DNA from: Paenibacillus etheri
GTDB taxonomy: Bacteria; Bacillota; Bacilli; Paenibacillales; Paenibacillaceae
Length of the DNA: 64,000 nucleotides
Direction: 5' to 3'
Assembly (NCBI RefSeq): GCF_001012825.1
Contig: NZ_LCZJ02000076.1
Span: forward strand, 58,026-122,025
Shown here: positions 52,792 through 62,505 of the stretch, in pieces
Position numbering within the stretch: position 1 is the first letter of the stretch
How the letters are laid out: every line of letters begins with the position of its first letter
The notes under the pieces: model-generated
Told to the model about the DNA's origin: nothing
Databases searched by the model: none
Seen by the model: the letters and a program-made list of their open reading frames with translations, nothing else
Program-made: the position numbers and the translations under genes

Positions 52792-52942
52792 CTAGAATTA
52801 TAGTGAAATATCCCATAAAAATAGTGAGCGGATAGTTAATAAGCTGCACAAATAGAAGGGGGTTGTGGGTGGATAAAAGAATGAAAATGTATTATTTACG
52901 AACAATGGAAAAAATAAAGTCGAAAATGTTCGCTTTTTGTCA

Positions 52943-52972
52943 TTGACAACTCATATGATATCCACCTAAAAT
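52943..52972 (+). promoter_or_regulatory. Promoter of the pbuG transcript
   Basis: Consensus TTGACA (52943-52948), 18-base spacer, TAAAAT (52967-52972), about 25 bases before the riboswitch aptamer. Confidence 0.75.
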
Positions 52973-52996
52973 GATAAAGCACAACAACATAATTCT

Positions 52997-53062
52997 TTCG
53001 TATATTTCCGGGAATTGGCCTGGAAGTTTCTACGAGGTCACCGTAATGACCTGGCTACGATT
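52997..53062 (+). ncRNA. Purine (guanine-class) riboswitch aptamer
   Basis: P1 TTCGTA/TACGA closes a three-way junction with the conserved TATA, GTTTCTAC and CTACGA segments. P2 is CCGGGAATTGGCCTGG and P3 is AGGTCACCGTAATGACCT. The specificity base before the final TACGA is C (53055), which pairs with guanine or hypoxanthine; adenine switches have U. It controls pbuG, which imports the same ligands. Confidence 0.93.
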
Positions 53063-53066
53063 AAGA

Positions 53067-53129
53067 AGAGCAGAGCAATCCGCATTGTCCTAGATTTAGG
53101 GCTATGGTCCTGGGTGCTACTCTTTTTTT
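53067..53129 (+). terminator. Riboswitch expression platform, first terminator
   Basis: AGAG...CATTGTCCTA pairs imperfectly with TAGGGCTATGG...CTCT, then seven T (53122-53128). When ligand is bound P1 stays closed and this hairpin is expected to form. Confidence 0.6.
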
Positions 53130-53130
53130 C

Positions 53131-53161
53131 GAGCCGGTGTCTATCAGATACCGGCTTTTTG
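53131..53161 (+). terminator. Second terminator in the pbuG leader
   Basis: AGCCGGT(GTCT) pairs with (AGAT)ACCGGCT, followed by TTTTT. It lies 2 bases after the first T run and 39 bases before the pbuG start codon. Confidence 0.75.
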
Positions 53162-53199
53162 TTGCTGTCAGACACAACATACCTTAGGGGGAGAACAAT

Positions 53200-54600
53200 T
53201 TGAATCGGTTTTTCAAGTTGAAAGAGAACGGCACTACAGTACGTACAGAGATCATGGCGGGCTTGACCACGTTCATGGCAATGGCTTACATCTTGTCGGT
53301 TAATCCGAGTACTTTAACAGCATTTGGCCGTATTGATATGGGCTGGTATTCTGTATTTCTGGCGACTGCGCTGGCAGCAGGTATTTTCACCATCGCAATG
53401 GGCGTGTTCATAAACTTTCCGGTGGCATTGGCACCTGGTATGGGACTTAATGCATATTTCGCTTCCGTAATTCTATCTTCCGCCACTTCAGAGCATCCAT
53501 TCACTTGGCAAATGGGTCTGACAGCCGTATTTATTTCCGGTTTGATCTTTATCTTGCTGACTGTAACTCGAGTGCGGCAGATCTTGCTAACCGCAATTCC
53601 TGATAGTTTGAAGCATGCGATTACAGTAGGAATCGGGATGTTCATTACGATCCTTGGTCTTAAAAACAGTGGACTTATGACGATTGGTGTTGAAGCTGGT
53701 AAAGACATTCCTGCTAACACTTTCACAGATGTCCTTTCCTTTGAAACTATCATTCACATGGGTAGCCTAGAGAATTCCAATGTACAACTGGTAATTATCG
53801 GACTTCTTCTAATCTCCGTCCTGATGGTGCTGAATGTTAAAGGCGCAATTTTGTTCGGTATCTTGGGAACAACTGTCGCTGGTATGTTGATGGGCGTAGT
53901 TGATTTCAGCGCATTATCCAGTCCGGCAACGCCTTGGGTTCCTGACTTCACACAATTGAACTTCTTCCAATTTGACTGGGATGGTATCCTGCACACAGGT
54001 ATTGTTTCAGCGATTGCAACTTTCACATTTGTAGAGTTGTTTGATACATTTGGTACGCTAGTAGGTACGGCTCAACGCGCAGGTATTATGGATAACCCTG
54101 AAGAAGGTAATAGACGTGTAGGTAATGCAATGTTTGTCGATGCAGTTGCTGTAGCAGGTGGTGCTGCACTGGGTACTTCGACTACTACTGCTTTTGTAGA
54201 AAGCGCGGCAGGTGTTGCTGAAGGTGGACGTACAGGTCTTACAGCTGTAACAACGGGCGTATGTTTCTTGCTTGCATTGTTCCTTGCTCCAGTGGTTGCT
54301 CTTATTCCTGGATCTGCCACAGCTGCAGCATTGATCGTCGTAGGTGTGCTGATGGCACAATCGATCCGTCAAATCGATTTTCAAGATATGGTTGTTGCGA
54401 TTCCAGCGTTCCTAACGCTTGTTATCATGCCTTTCACTTATAATATTGCTAACGGTATTTCCTTTGGTATCGTAACTTATGTAATTCTTGCTTCTGTAGC
54501 TAACCTTGCGGGTAAGAAGAAATACGATATTCACTGGATGATGTGGGTACTTGCGATCCTAATTGTTCTCCGTTATGTATTCCTTGGTAGTGAGGGCTAA
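53200..54600 (+). CDS. pbuG: Guanine/hypoxanthine permease (NCS2/AzgA family)
   Basis: 466 residues with about 12-13 membrane segments. The N-terminal signature is TVRTEIMAGLTTFMAMAYIL and the substrate-site motifs include ALAPGMGLNAYFA and GALGTSTTTAFVESAAGV-like (LGTSTTTAFVESAAG). It imports guanine and hypoxanthine by proton symport. The TTG start has AGGGGGA at 53186-53192. Expression is controlled by the guanine riboswitch upstream. With guaA and the nucleoside phosphorylase block it makes a purine salvage region. Confidence 0.93.
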   Translation: MNRFFKLKENGTTVRTEIMAGLTTFMAMAYILSVNPSTLTAFGRIDMGWYSVFLATALAAGIFTIAMGVFINFPVALAPGMGLNAYFASVILSSATSEHPFTWQMGLTAVFISGLIFILLTVTRVRQILLTAIPDSLKHAITVGIGMFITILGLKNSGLMTIGVEAGKDIPANTFTDVLSFETIIHMGSLENSNVQLVIIGLLLISVLMVLNVKGAILFGILGTTVAGMLMGVVDFSALSSPATPWVPDFTQLNFFQFDWDGILHTGIVSAIATFTFVELFDTFGTLVGTAQRAGIMDNPEEGNRRVGNAMFVDAVAVAGGAALGTSTTTAFVESAAGVAEGGRTGLTAVTTGVCFLLALFLAPVVALIPGSATAAALIVVGVLMAQSIRQIDFQDMVVAIPAFLTLVIMPFTYNIANGISFGIVTYVILASVANLAGKKKYDIHWMMWVLAILIVLRYVFLGSEG

Positions 54601-54629
54601 CATATATATAGTATTTCTGAAATTCATCT

Positions 54630-54663
54630 CGGGCTCCTTCATTAATGAAGGGGCCGTTTTTTT
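54630..54663 (+). terminator. Terminator of pbuG
   Basis: CGGGCTCCTTCATT (54630-54643) pairs with AATGAAGGGGCCG (54644-54656), then seven T. Confidence 0.85.
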
Positions 54664-54757
54664 ATATATCCTTGCTAACCTAACGTCTGGAGTAGTCTTT
54701 GCTCATGCCTTTTCATCATTTAAGATATAGATTATATTGTTGAAGAGGTGATACATA

Positions 54758-56344
54758 TTGGCTGGCAGATTAAATGGAGCATATTTATATATTAAAAAAA
54801 ATCCATGGCCACTCTTGTTATTCTTGTTAGGAGCGGTAATTCGTATTCTTTACGTTGGTTCAATACCCCCAGGCTTAAATCAGGACGAGGCTTCTATAGG
54901 TTATGACGCTTATTCAATTCTTCATTATGGGATAGACCGGAATGGTGTTCATCTTCCGATCCATTTGATTGCTTGGGGAAGTGGGCAGAATGCCCTTTAC
55001 GCATACTTATCAATGCCCTTTATATGGTTGTTTGGATTAACACCGATGTCTGTGAGGGCTGTCAGCCTAATTATGGGTCTACTGGGTATGATCGTATTCT
55101 ATCTTATTTCCAGAGAGTTATTTACTTCCAGAACTGCTGGTATTGCAGCGATGTTCTTTATCGCTATTAATCCATGGCATATTATGATGTCTAGATGGGC
55201 GCTAGAGTCTAATTTATTTCCCACTTTGATCCTGCTCTCCGTTTATTTTTTATTAAAAACACTTAAAACCCCTAGGTGGTCCTATGCATTTACAATTCTA
55301 TTAGCTCTCTCGCTTTATGCTTATGGAACGGCATACTTTTTTGTTCCGGTGTTTGCTTTAACTACTGCGATTCTTCTATTCTATATAAGAGTCTTGAAGC
55401 TTCGGACGATTCTATGGAACGGAATATTGTTTATAATTATAGCTCTGCCTATATTTCTATTTGTGATGATTAATCGCTTGAAGCTGCAGAGTATAGAAAC
55501 TCCATTGTTCACGATTCCTAAATTGACTACACCGCGTATGGAGCAGGTCTCGTCCGTATTTAGCGGAGACTTATTTCATACCGCAGTAGGTCATTTTCAA
55601 GAATTTATTAAGCTTATGATTAGTGGGAATGATGGACTGCTATGGAATTCGATCTCGCCTTACGGATATGCTTATCCGATTGCGCTTCCTTTTGTTCTTA
55701 TTGGACTTGTTGTAATGCTAAGGGCAATACCCAAACGTGACCATGAAGGACGGGGGCAGGCTATCATTCTGCTCTGGTTATTAATTTCAGTGCTGATGGC
55801 TTGCGTGACGAATGTGAATATTAACCGCATTAACGTTATTTTTTACCCAATCATTCTACTACTTGTTGCAGGATTTATGTGGGTAACGCAGAGAATTAAA
55901 GGGCTTGGGGTTGTTTCTATAGCAGGCTTCAGTTTGTGCTTCGTGTTATTTTGCAACGCCTATTTTAATGAGTTTCCAGACAGGGTCGGACCTGCCTTCT
56001 ATAATTCTATCGGCGTGGCTATACAGTATGCATCGGAAGAGAGTGAAGGAAAGGTTTATATTACAGATAAGGTTAATATGCCCTATATTTATGCACTTTT
56101 TTATGAGAAAATCAATCCGAATGATTTCTTGGTAACGGTCAAGTATACTAATCCGGGAGCTGCCTTTCAGAAGGTATATACTTTTGGAAGATATGTGTTC
56201 GTGTTAGGGAGTCCAACGATAGTTCCAGGGGAGAATGCTGCATATATTTATTGGAACGGTGATACTATTCCTGCTCTGAGTGAGAACTACAAGATTAATA
56301 GATTTGCAAATTATACGGTAGTGATCACGGGCGGCGATTTATAA
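54758..56344 (+). CDS. GT-C type membrane glycosyltransferase (ArnT/GT39-like)
   Basis: 528 residues with about 11 membrane segments. The first periplasmic-side loop has an acidic motif (PPGLNQDEASIGYDAYSI), the usual catalytic position of GT-C enzymes that use polyprenyl-phosphate sugars. The C-terminal ~110 residues form an extracytoplasmic domain (YITDKVNMPYIYALFYEKIN). The acceptor is unknown. The TTG start has GAAGAGGTG upstream. It opens a run of four similar-strand genes that form a glycosylation pathway. Confidence 0.78.
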   Translation: MAGRLNGAYLYIKKNPWPLLLFLLGAVIRILYVGSIPPGLNQDEASIGYDAYSILHYGIDRNGVHLPIHLIAWGSGQNALYAYLSMPFIWLFGLTPMSVRAVSLIMGLLGMIVFYLISRELFTSRTAGIAAMFFIAINPWHIMMSRWALESNLFPTLILLSVYFLLKTLKTPRWSYAFTILLALSLYAYGTAYFFVPVFALTTAILLFYIRVLKLRTILWNGILFIIIALPIFLFVMINRLKLQSIETPLFTIPKLTTPRMEQVSSVFSGDLFHTAVGHFQEFIKLMISGNDGLLWNSISPYGYAYPIALPFVLIGLVVMLRAIPKRDHEGRGQAIILLWLLISVLMACVTNVNINRINVIFYPIILLLVAGFMWVTQRIKGLGVVSIAGFSLCFVLFCNAYFNEFPDRVGPAFYNSIGVAIQYASEESEGKVYITDKVNMPYIYALFYEKINPNDFLVTVKYTNPGAAFQKVYTFGRYVFVLGSPTIVPGENAAYIYWNGDTIPALSENYKINRFANYTVVITGGDL

Positions 56345-56395
56345 AGCGGCAAAGTATGGACTAAGATGAATATATGACGAGGTGAGGTTGGAACG

Positions 56396-58450
56396 ATGAT
56401 CAAGAGTACACGTACGGCCGTTATGACTGTATTGATGCTGTTATTGTTTTTGCTTCCTGTAACAAGCATTTATGCAGATGGGAATCTATTGCAGAACCCT
56501 GGTTTTGAGGAGGGGGGAGAGGATGCTCCTTCTAACTGGACTAAGGATATGTGGATTTCAGGAGACAACGCTGGTATACTTTCAATCCAATCGGACGAGG
56601 TTCACTCCGGTAGTAAAGCAGCAGTCATAGAGAATATTGAACCCAATCACTTGAAATGGGTGCAGACGATTAAGGCGACGCCAGACAGCTATTATAAAAT
56701 CTCTGGATGGATCAAAGTAGTAAGTACCGCAGGCGAGGGAATGGGCGCCAATATACTTGCCGTTGGAGTAGGTGGGGGTTATCCTAGCGTAACCGATACG
56801 GCGGGGGAGTGGCAGTATCTTGAATACATGGGCCAGACAGGACCTAAGCAGAAAGAATTCGGCATAGGTGCAAGTTTGGGAGGCTATTCAAGCTTGATTC
56901 AAGGTAAGGCTTATTTTGATGACTTGTCTGTAGAAAAATTAGACGCCGCTCCCGAAGGGGCCAACGTCATTTCGCTGGATAGTGCGGCAGTTAGTCAGGA
57001 TGCTGGTGATAAAAAAGCGGACACACCCCATAAAGTGTCTCCAACCAAGATGCTGCTGATCTCAGCGCTTTTCAGTGTATTTTTTGCAGTGCTTTATACC
57101 AAGGCATTCCGCAGTGAGAAGCTTATGAAGCAACCAGAGAATGTCTATTCCAAATGGCTAAGCATTGCCATCGGAATTGCTTTTATCCTAAGGGTCTGGA
57201 TTGGTCTGACTGCTCAAGGCTATCAGAACGACATGAATACCTTTATAGCTTGGGGCCAGCGTATGGTTGATTTAGGTCCAGGTAAGTTTTATGAAGAAGG
57301 GTATTTTGCTGATTATCCGCCTGGTTATTTGTACATTTTGTACATGCTTAGTCTTATTCGCGGTGTATTTGGCTTTGCGCATGGTTCGGGCGGAGAGAAT
57401 CTGCTGTTCAAACTACCAGCGATTATTTCTGATTTGGTACTGGGTTACTTCATATATCAAATGTCCCGCAAAAAACTCGGCTCAGGAATCGCTTTTGGCT
57501 TAACGCTATTATTTCTGTTTAATCCGGCGGTGCTTGTTAATTCAGCAGCTTGGGGACAAGCGGATTCGTTCTTTTTGATTTTCCTGTTGCTCAGTATTCA
57601 TGGCGCTGCGAACAAAAAGTTTGTTCAATCCGCGATTTTGTTTGCATTAGCAACTTTAATTAAACCACAAGCGTTAATATTCACACCGGTATTGTTGTTT
57701 GCTTTCTATCATCACCGTGCTTGGAAGCAGCTTGGATTCGGAGCCTTGTATGGATTAGGAATATTCGGATTGCTCGCGGCACCATTTTTCTGGAATAACG
57801 GTGGTTTGGTTGGGCTAATTAATCTGTATAAGAGTACTTTATCTTCCTATCCTTATTCTTCTGTGAATGCATTTAATCTATATGCACTGACTGATCCGAT
57901 GTGGTCATCCCTTGATCTAACTTGGTTAGGTATTACTTACCGTGTATGGGGCTTCATATTTATTTTAGTGGCAGTAGCCGTAGCAGCGTTTTATTCATTT
58001 AAAAGGGATCGCTTGGATTTATCGAAATCCTACTTTATCGGTATGGCGCTCATTGTAGTAGTCTTTGTGCTTGGAACCAAAATGCATGAACGCTATATGT
58101 TCCCTGCTGTTATTCTCTGTATGTTCACTTATATAGCAAGCCGGGATCGTAGGTTCTTATCCCTATTCCTTGGATTCAGTTTAACGCAGTATATCAATGT
58201 AGCTTATACGTTGACCCATCTAAATGCAGGTATAAATCCAGGTGCAGATGGAATCGTTTTGGTCACTTCTATAGCTAACCTGTCATTATTGCTATACATG
58301 CTCTACATCGGTTACGACGTGTATGTTCGTGGAGGAGTAAAGCCTCTTCCAGCACCCCCAACACCTGAAGAAAAATTTGATGAAGACCTTAAAATTATCG
58401 AGCAAATAAGACCGCACCAGAAGGGAGGGAGATTGAGCGATGAAGTTTAA
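56396..58450 (+). CDS. GT-C membrane glycosyltransferase with N-terminal carbohydrate-binding-like domain
   Basis: 684 residues. A signal peptide (about 1-27) is followed by a jelly-roll CBM4/9-like domain (LLQNPGFEEGG ... AYFDDLSVEKL, about 30-183). About 11 membrane helices then form a GT-C core resembling mannosyltransferase-type proteins (NDMNTFIAWGQRM, DYPPGYLYILY, KMHERYMFP). The Asp pair NDMN and the DYPPG loop are likely catalytic or substrate residues. GAGGTGAGGTTGG precedes the ATG. The last 11 bases overlap the PMT gene, so the two are translationally coupled. Confidence 0.8.
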   Translation: MIKSTRTAVMTVLMLLLFLLPVTSIYADGNLLQNPGFEEGGEDAPSNWTKDMWISGDNAGILSIQSDEVHSGSKAAVIENIEPNHLKWVQTIKATPDSYYKISGWIKVVSTAGEGMGANILAVGVGGGYPSVTDTAGEWQYLEYMGQTGPKQKEFGIGASLGGYSSLIQGKAYFDDLSVEKLDAAPEGANVISLDSAAVSQDAGDKKADTPHKVSPTKMLLISALFSVFFAVLYTKAFRSEKLMKQPENVYSKWLSIAIGIAFILRVWIGLTAQGYQNDMNTFIAWGQRMVDLGPGKFYEEGYFADYPPGYLYILYMLSLIRGVFGFAHGSGGENLLFKLPAIISDLVLGYFIYQMSRKKLGSGIAFGLTLLFLFNPAVLVNSAAWGQADSFFLIFLLLSIHGAANKKFVQSAILFALATLIKPQALIFTPVLLFAFYHHRAWKQLGFGALYGLGIFGLLAAPFFWNNGGLVGLINLYKSTLSSYPYSSVNAFNLYALTDPMWSSLDLTWLGITYRVWGFIFILVAVAVAAFYSFKRDRLDLSKSYFIGMALIVVVFVLGTKMHERYMFPAVILCMFTYIASRDRRFLSLFLGFSLTQYINVAYTLTHLNAGINPGADGIVLVTSIANLSLLLYMLYIGYDVYVRGGVKPLPAPPTPEEKFDEDLKIIEQIRPHQKGGRLSDEV

Positions 58451-60218
58451 GCGTATAGATTGGATATGTATACTTGCCATTACTGCCGTTTACGCAGCGA
58501 TTGCTTTATATAACTTAGGTTCTACTAAATCTCCAGAGACCTTGTGGGAGCCAGCAGCTAGCGGTGAAAGCTTCTATGTAGATCTAGGACAGAGTAAACA
58601 ATTGGAACGAGTGAATATCTTCGGTGGCGTAGGTACCGGTAAGTTTAAGCTCGAATTCAGTGGAACTCCTGATGTCTGGAGCAATCCCCTAGATGTAAAT
58701 GAGGACGTTGGGAATGTATTTATCTGGAAAAGCCAACCTCTGAACGTCGCAGCAAGATACGTGAAGTTTACAGTCACATCGCCAGGGTTCACTTTAAATG
58801 AAATGGCCTTTTATGAGCAGGGAGGCGAAAGAGTAGCTCTTCCTATAGCCGGTGTTACACCGGATGCTAATGCAGTCGCTAAAAGAGGAGAGCCTGCCAA
58901 TCTTTTTGACGAGCAGTCACTCATCCCAGAGTATTCTAACTTTATGAATAGTACTTATTTTGACGAGATTTACCATGCACGGACAGCTTATGAATATACA
59001 CATGGGATCGTGCCTTATGAGAATACGCATCCACCGCTCGGAAAACTGTTAATCGCAGTAGGGATGGAACTGTTCGGAGTCAATCCATTCGGCTGGCGTA
59101 TTATCGGAACATTGTTCGGGATAGCGATGCTGCCTCTCATTTATGTGATGGCACTGCGTCTATTTAAAAAGAGTAAATACGCAGCACTTGCCGCTGGATT
59201 GTTCGCACTAGATTTCATGCATTTCACACAAACAAGAATCTCTACGATCGATGTATACGGAGTATTCTTCATCATGCTGATGTTTTATTTCATGCAGCGG
59301 TATTACACTATGAATTTCTTCAAGCAGCCCTTAAGGAAAACCTTGATTCCTTTATTCTGGTCGGGGTTATTCTTCGGGATTGGTGTCGCCTCCAAGTGGA
59401 TTGTTCTGTACGGAGGAGCTGGGCTGGCAATTATGCTAGCTATCTCGCTCTTCGAGCGTTACAGAGAATACCAAGCATCAGGACGGTTGCTCGCGGAAGG
59501 GAAGATCAAAGACAAGGAACTGCTAGGCACTTGTCGCGAAGCTGTAAATTCGTTCTGGAAGAATACAATCATTACTTTAGCTACTTGTGTTGGATTCTTC
59601 GTAATCATACCTGTCATTATTTATAGTTTATCTTTTGTTCCGGGTTTATCTGCATCCGCAGAGGGCTTTACTATTAAAGGCTTGATTGATTCCCAAAAGA
59701 ACATGTACAACTATCACAGTCAGCTAGTAGCTACACATCCTTTTGCGTCTTCCTGGTGGCAATGGCCGTTTATGAAGAGACCTGTCTGGTTCTTCAGTGG
59801 CAGTGAGGGATTGCCGCAAGGTCAGGTCAGCAGTATAGTGACTATGGGGAATCCGCTTATCTGGTGGACGGGTATTTTTGCAATGCTGGCAACGCTGTGG
59901 ATTACGCTGAAACGCAAAGATAAGAACCTCTATATGATCTGGATCGCCTTTTTCTCACAATATGTTCCGTGGATGCTTGTCCCAAGAGAAACCTTTATCT
60001 ACCATTATTTTGCTATGGTGCCTTTTATGATTCTTGGTATTGTATATATAATGAAGTTGCTGGATAGTAAATATCCTGGGGCTCGTTATGTTAGTTATGT
60101 ATATGTGGCTGTTGCTTTACTGCTCTTTATCGCATTCTACCCAGTCTTATCAGGGATGCAGGTCAGCGGAGATTATGTGAAGGATATGCTGCGTTGGTTC
60201 CCGTCTTGGGTTTTCTAA
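58440..60218 (+). CDS. PMT-family protein O-mannosyltransferase with inserted discoidin-like domain
   Basis: 592 residues. One membrane helix (about 7-26) is followed by an extracytoplasmic F5/8 type C-like domain (about 35-130, DLGQSKQLERVNIFGG) and then the PMT core. The catalytic Asp-Glu is at 175-176 in TYFDEIYHARTAYEY, with NTHPPLGK and DFMHFTQTRIS typical of PMT/GT39. It likely transfers mannose from a polyprenyl-phosphate donor to secreted proteins. GGGAGGGAG precedes the ATG. The domain between helix 1 and the catalytic loop is unusual. Confidence 0.88.
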   Translation: MKFKRIDWICILAITAVYAAIALYNLGSTKSPETLWEPAASGESFYVDLGQSKQLERVNIFGGVGTGKFKLEFSGTPDVWSNPLDVNEDVGNVFIWKSQPLNVAARYVKFTVTSPGFTLNEMAFYEQGGERVALPIAGVTPDANAVAKRGEPANLFDEQSLIPEYSNFMNSTYFDEIYHARTAYEYTHGIVPYENTHPPLGKLLIAVGMELFGVNPFGWRIIGTLFGIAMLPLIYVMALRLFKKSKYAALAAGLFALDFMHFTQTRISTIDVYGVFFIMLMFYFMQRYYTMNFFKQPLRKTLIPLFWSGLFFGIGVASKWIVLYGGAGLAIMLAISLFERYREYQASGRLLAEGKIKDKELLGTCREAVNSFWKNTIITLATCVGFFVIIPVIIYSLSFVPGLSASAEGFTIKGLIDSQKNMYNYHSQLVATHPFASSWWQWPFMKRPVWFFSGSEGLPQGQVSSIVTMGNPLIWWTGIFAMLATLWITLKRKDKNLYMIWIAFFSQYVPWMLVPRETFIYHYFAMVPFMILGIVYIMKLLDSKYPGARYVSYVYVAVALLLFIAFYPVLSGMQVSGDYVKDMLRWFPSWVF

Positions 60219-60321
60219 GATTTTGTTTGAAAATTATCTATAACAATAAGTTTATGCTTACAGCGTTATTATGAAGAATAGGAAGATGTAACGCTCCATA
60301 AAGCTTTTAGGAGGAATTAGG

Positions 60322-61302
60322 GTGAAAGCCAGATATAGTGTAATTGTACCCATGTTCAATGAGGAGCAAGTAATTAGCGTTACTTATGAACGTTTGAAAA
60401 AAGTAATGGACGAATGCGGCGATACTTATGAGCTAGTCTTCGTTAATGACGGAAGTCGTGATCGTTCGGTCCAGATGATTCGGGAGATCAGTGATCGGGA
60501 TGAATGCGTCAAGCTAATTGATTTCTCGCGTAATTTCGGACATCAGGTAGCAATTACAGCTGGCATGGACTATGCCGAAGGTCAAGCGGTTGTTGTTATT
60601 GACGCGGACCTTCAAGATCCACCGGAGGTCATTTTGCAAATGATCGAGAAGTGGAAAGAGGGCTATGACGTTGTGTATGCGAAGCGGCTGAAGCGACGTG
60701 GAGAAACGATGTTCAAAAAGGTAACGGCTAAGATCTTTTATCGATTGCTCAGCAGCATGACAAGTGTGGATATTCCTACGGATACAGGCGACTTCCGTCT
60801 TATTGATCGTAAGGTATGTGATGTCTTGCGAGGACTCAAGGAAAAAAATCGGTATGTCAGAGGTTTGGTGAGCTGGGTCGGCTTCAAGCAGACGATGGTG
60901 GAATATGAGCGGGAAGAACGTTTTGCAGGAGAAACTAAGTATCCTCTTAAGAAAATGATTCGTTTTGCGCTCGATGGGATCACTTCCTTTTCGCATAAGC
61001 CACTTAAGATTGCTACATATGTCGGATTCTTTCTTTCCTTCTCTAGCTTTATCTATTTATTCTTCGTATTGTTTCAAAGAATCTTTTTCACCTCATGGAC
61101 GGTTCCAGGTTGGGCTTCTATTGTCGGTGTCAATTTGCTCTTTAATGGTATCGTTCTGATGCTGCTGGGTGTAATCGGAGAGTATATTGGACGGATTTAT
61201 GACGAGTCTAAGGATAGACCGCTATATATTGTAAGTGAGACTAAAGGATATCATAACGATGAACTAGTGGATCGCCGGAAGGATTACAAAGATGTCAGAT
61301 AA
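60322..61302 (+). CDS. GT2 polyprenyl-phosphate sugar synthase (DPM1/GtrB-like)
   Basis: 326 residues. The GT-A domain has VIVPMFNEE, VNDGSRDRS and Asp-Ala-Asp at 94-96 in VIDADLQDPPE. Two C-terminal membrane helices follow (about 232-255 and 270-290), ending in EYIGRIYDESKDRP. Such enzymes load a nucleotide-sugar onto undecaprenyl phosphate for GT-C enzymes. GAGGAATTAGG precedes the GTG start. It overlaps the GtrA gene by 11 bases and lies 103 bases after the PMT gene. Confidence 0.92.
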   Translation: MKARYSVIVPMFNEEQVISVTYERLKKVMDECGDTYELVFVNDGSRDRSVQMIREISDRDECVKLIDFSRNFGHQVAITAGMDYAEGQAVVVIDADLQDPPEVILQMIEKWKEGYDVVYAKRLKRRGETMFKKVTAKIFYRLLSSMTSVDIPTDTGDFRLIDRKVCDVLRGLKEKNRYVRGLVSWVGFKQTMVEYEREERFAGETKYPLKKMIRFALDGITSFSHKPLKIATYVGFFLSFSSFIYLFFVLFQRIFFTSWTVPGWASIVGVNLLFNGIVLMLLGVIGEYIGRIYDESKDRPLYIVSETKGYHNDELVDRRKDYKDVR

Positions 61303-61696
61303 GAACTTGCGGACTGCATTCATACAGTTTCTCAAATTTAATGCTGTAGGTCTGGTAAATACCCTTATTGATTTCGTGATTTTTACATTGCTGAACTCAC
61401 TTGGGATGGTATACGCGTTGGCACAGGTGATTTCTTATAGTGCAGGGACAGCGAACAGCTTTATTTTGAATAAAAAAGTAACCTTCAAGGATCGCAATCG
61501 TGGCAATAAAGAGGGTTTTGATAAGGCGCAGTTGCTGAAGTTTATCGTACTGAATCTGGTAGTACTCGGAATATCGCTGTTGCTAATGCATCTGTTGACT
61601 GACAAACTAGGCATTCAAGTGTTGATCTCTAAGGTGCTAGTAACGTTTGTGACGGTGATCATTAACTTCTTCGGAAGTCGTAAATGGGTATTCTAA
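61292..61696 (+). CDS. GtrA family membrane protein (putative lipid-linked sugar flippase)
   Basis: 134 residues, four membrane helices with the GtrA pattern: FLKFNAVGLVNTLIDFVIF, SYSAGTANSFILNKKVTF, FIVLNLVVLG and FFGSRKWVF. GtrA proteins are thought to move polyprenyl-phosphate sugars across the membrane. The gene overlaps the GT2 gene, which fits synthesis followed by flipping. It feeds the GT-C enzymes upstream. Confidence 0.92.
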   Translation: MSDKNLRTAFIQFLKFNAVGLVNTLIDFVIFTLLNSLGMVYALAQVISYSAGTANSFILNKKVTFKDRNRGNKEGFDKAQLLKFIVLNLVVLGISLLLMHLLTDKLGIQVLISKVLVTFVTVIINFFGSRKWVF

Positions 61697-61730
61697 AGTT
61701 CAGTAGAACCAATCTACGGAGGTGAAAATC

Positions 61731-62381
61731 ATGCGTAAATTCTCGTATGTGCTCATACTGGCTGGGATCCTTATCATGCTCTATCCAAAAGCTAACGAAT
61801 GGTATAACGACTGGCAGCAGGATAAGCTATTAGAATCGGCTGAACTGAGCACCATTGAAAGTACTCCACCACCTGATCTGAAGAGCAGATATGCCGAGGT
61901 CACTCAGCTACTAGCGGAGGAATCAGCTCTAGATGCACAAGCACAGCCGCAAGAAACAGAAAAGCCGGAACCGGAAATTGAAGTGGGTGGCAAAGTCATC
62001 GCATTAATTGAGATCGGTAAGATCGATCTGAAGCTGCCTGTATTAGAAGGGGCTACTAAAGCGAATATGAAGCATGCCGCGGCCCATATGAAAGAAACAA
62101 CTCCAATAGGAGAAATAGGGAACGCCGCAATAGCTGCACATAGAGCTAGAACTACGGGTAGATTGTTTAACAGATTGAATGAGGTTGTGATTGGGGATAC
62201 GATTACGGTAAAGACTAGCGATCAGACTTATAATTACGAGGTTTATGATATTTCTGTTGTACTTCCTAGTGATGTGTCTGTTCTAGACGGGAATAACAAA
62301 GATAAAATTCTTACCCTAATTACGTGTGACCCACTAGTAGATCCTACACATCGTTTGATTGTTCATGCCAAGCTTTCCTAA
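61731..62381 (+). CDS. Class D sortase
   Basis: 216 residues. One N-terminal membrane helix (about 4-20), an acidic Pro/Glu-rich linker, then the sortase barrel with His137 (AIAAHRART), Cys199 (TLITCDP) and Arg208 (PTHRLIVHA). The TLITCDP box is typical of class D. It covalently attaches secreted proteins to the wall or cuts sorting signals; no protein with an obvious sorting motif is in the window. GGAGGT at 61718-61723 supports the ATG at 61731. Confidence 0.9.
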   Translation: MRKFSYVLILAGILIMLYPKANEWYNDWQQDKLLESAELSTIESTPPPDLKSRYAEVTQLLAEESALDAQAQPQETEKPEPEIEVGGKVIALIEIGKIDLKLPVLEGATKANMKHAAAHMKETTPIGEIGNAAIAAHRARTTGRLFNRLNEVVIGDTITVKTSDQTYNYEVYDISVVLPSDVSVLDGNNKDKILTLITCDPLVDPTHRLIVHAKLS

Positions 62382-62505
62382 TCGTTGATGAGAAATAACA
62401 AGAGGACTCAAATACAGAGAAATAACTATAAAATAATAGCAAATCTAGCAATTTTGTTCTTGTTTACGAGGATAAATATGGTAGTATAAGACTATAAAAG
62501 CTAAA

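Noticed and set aside
53015-53203. Short frame over the pbuG leader
   Set aside because: It lies on the guanine riboswitch aptamer and its terminators, and lacks a ribosome binding site.
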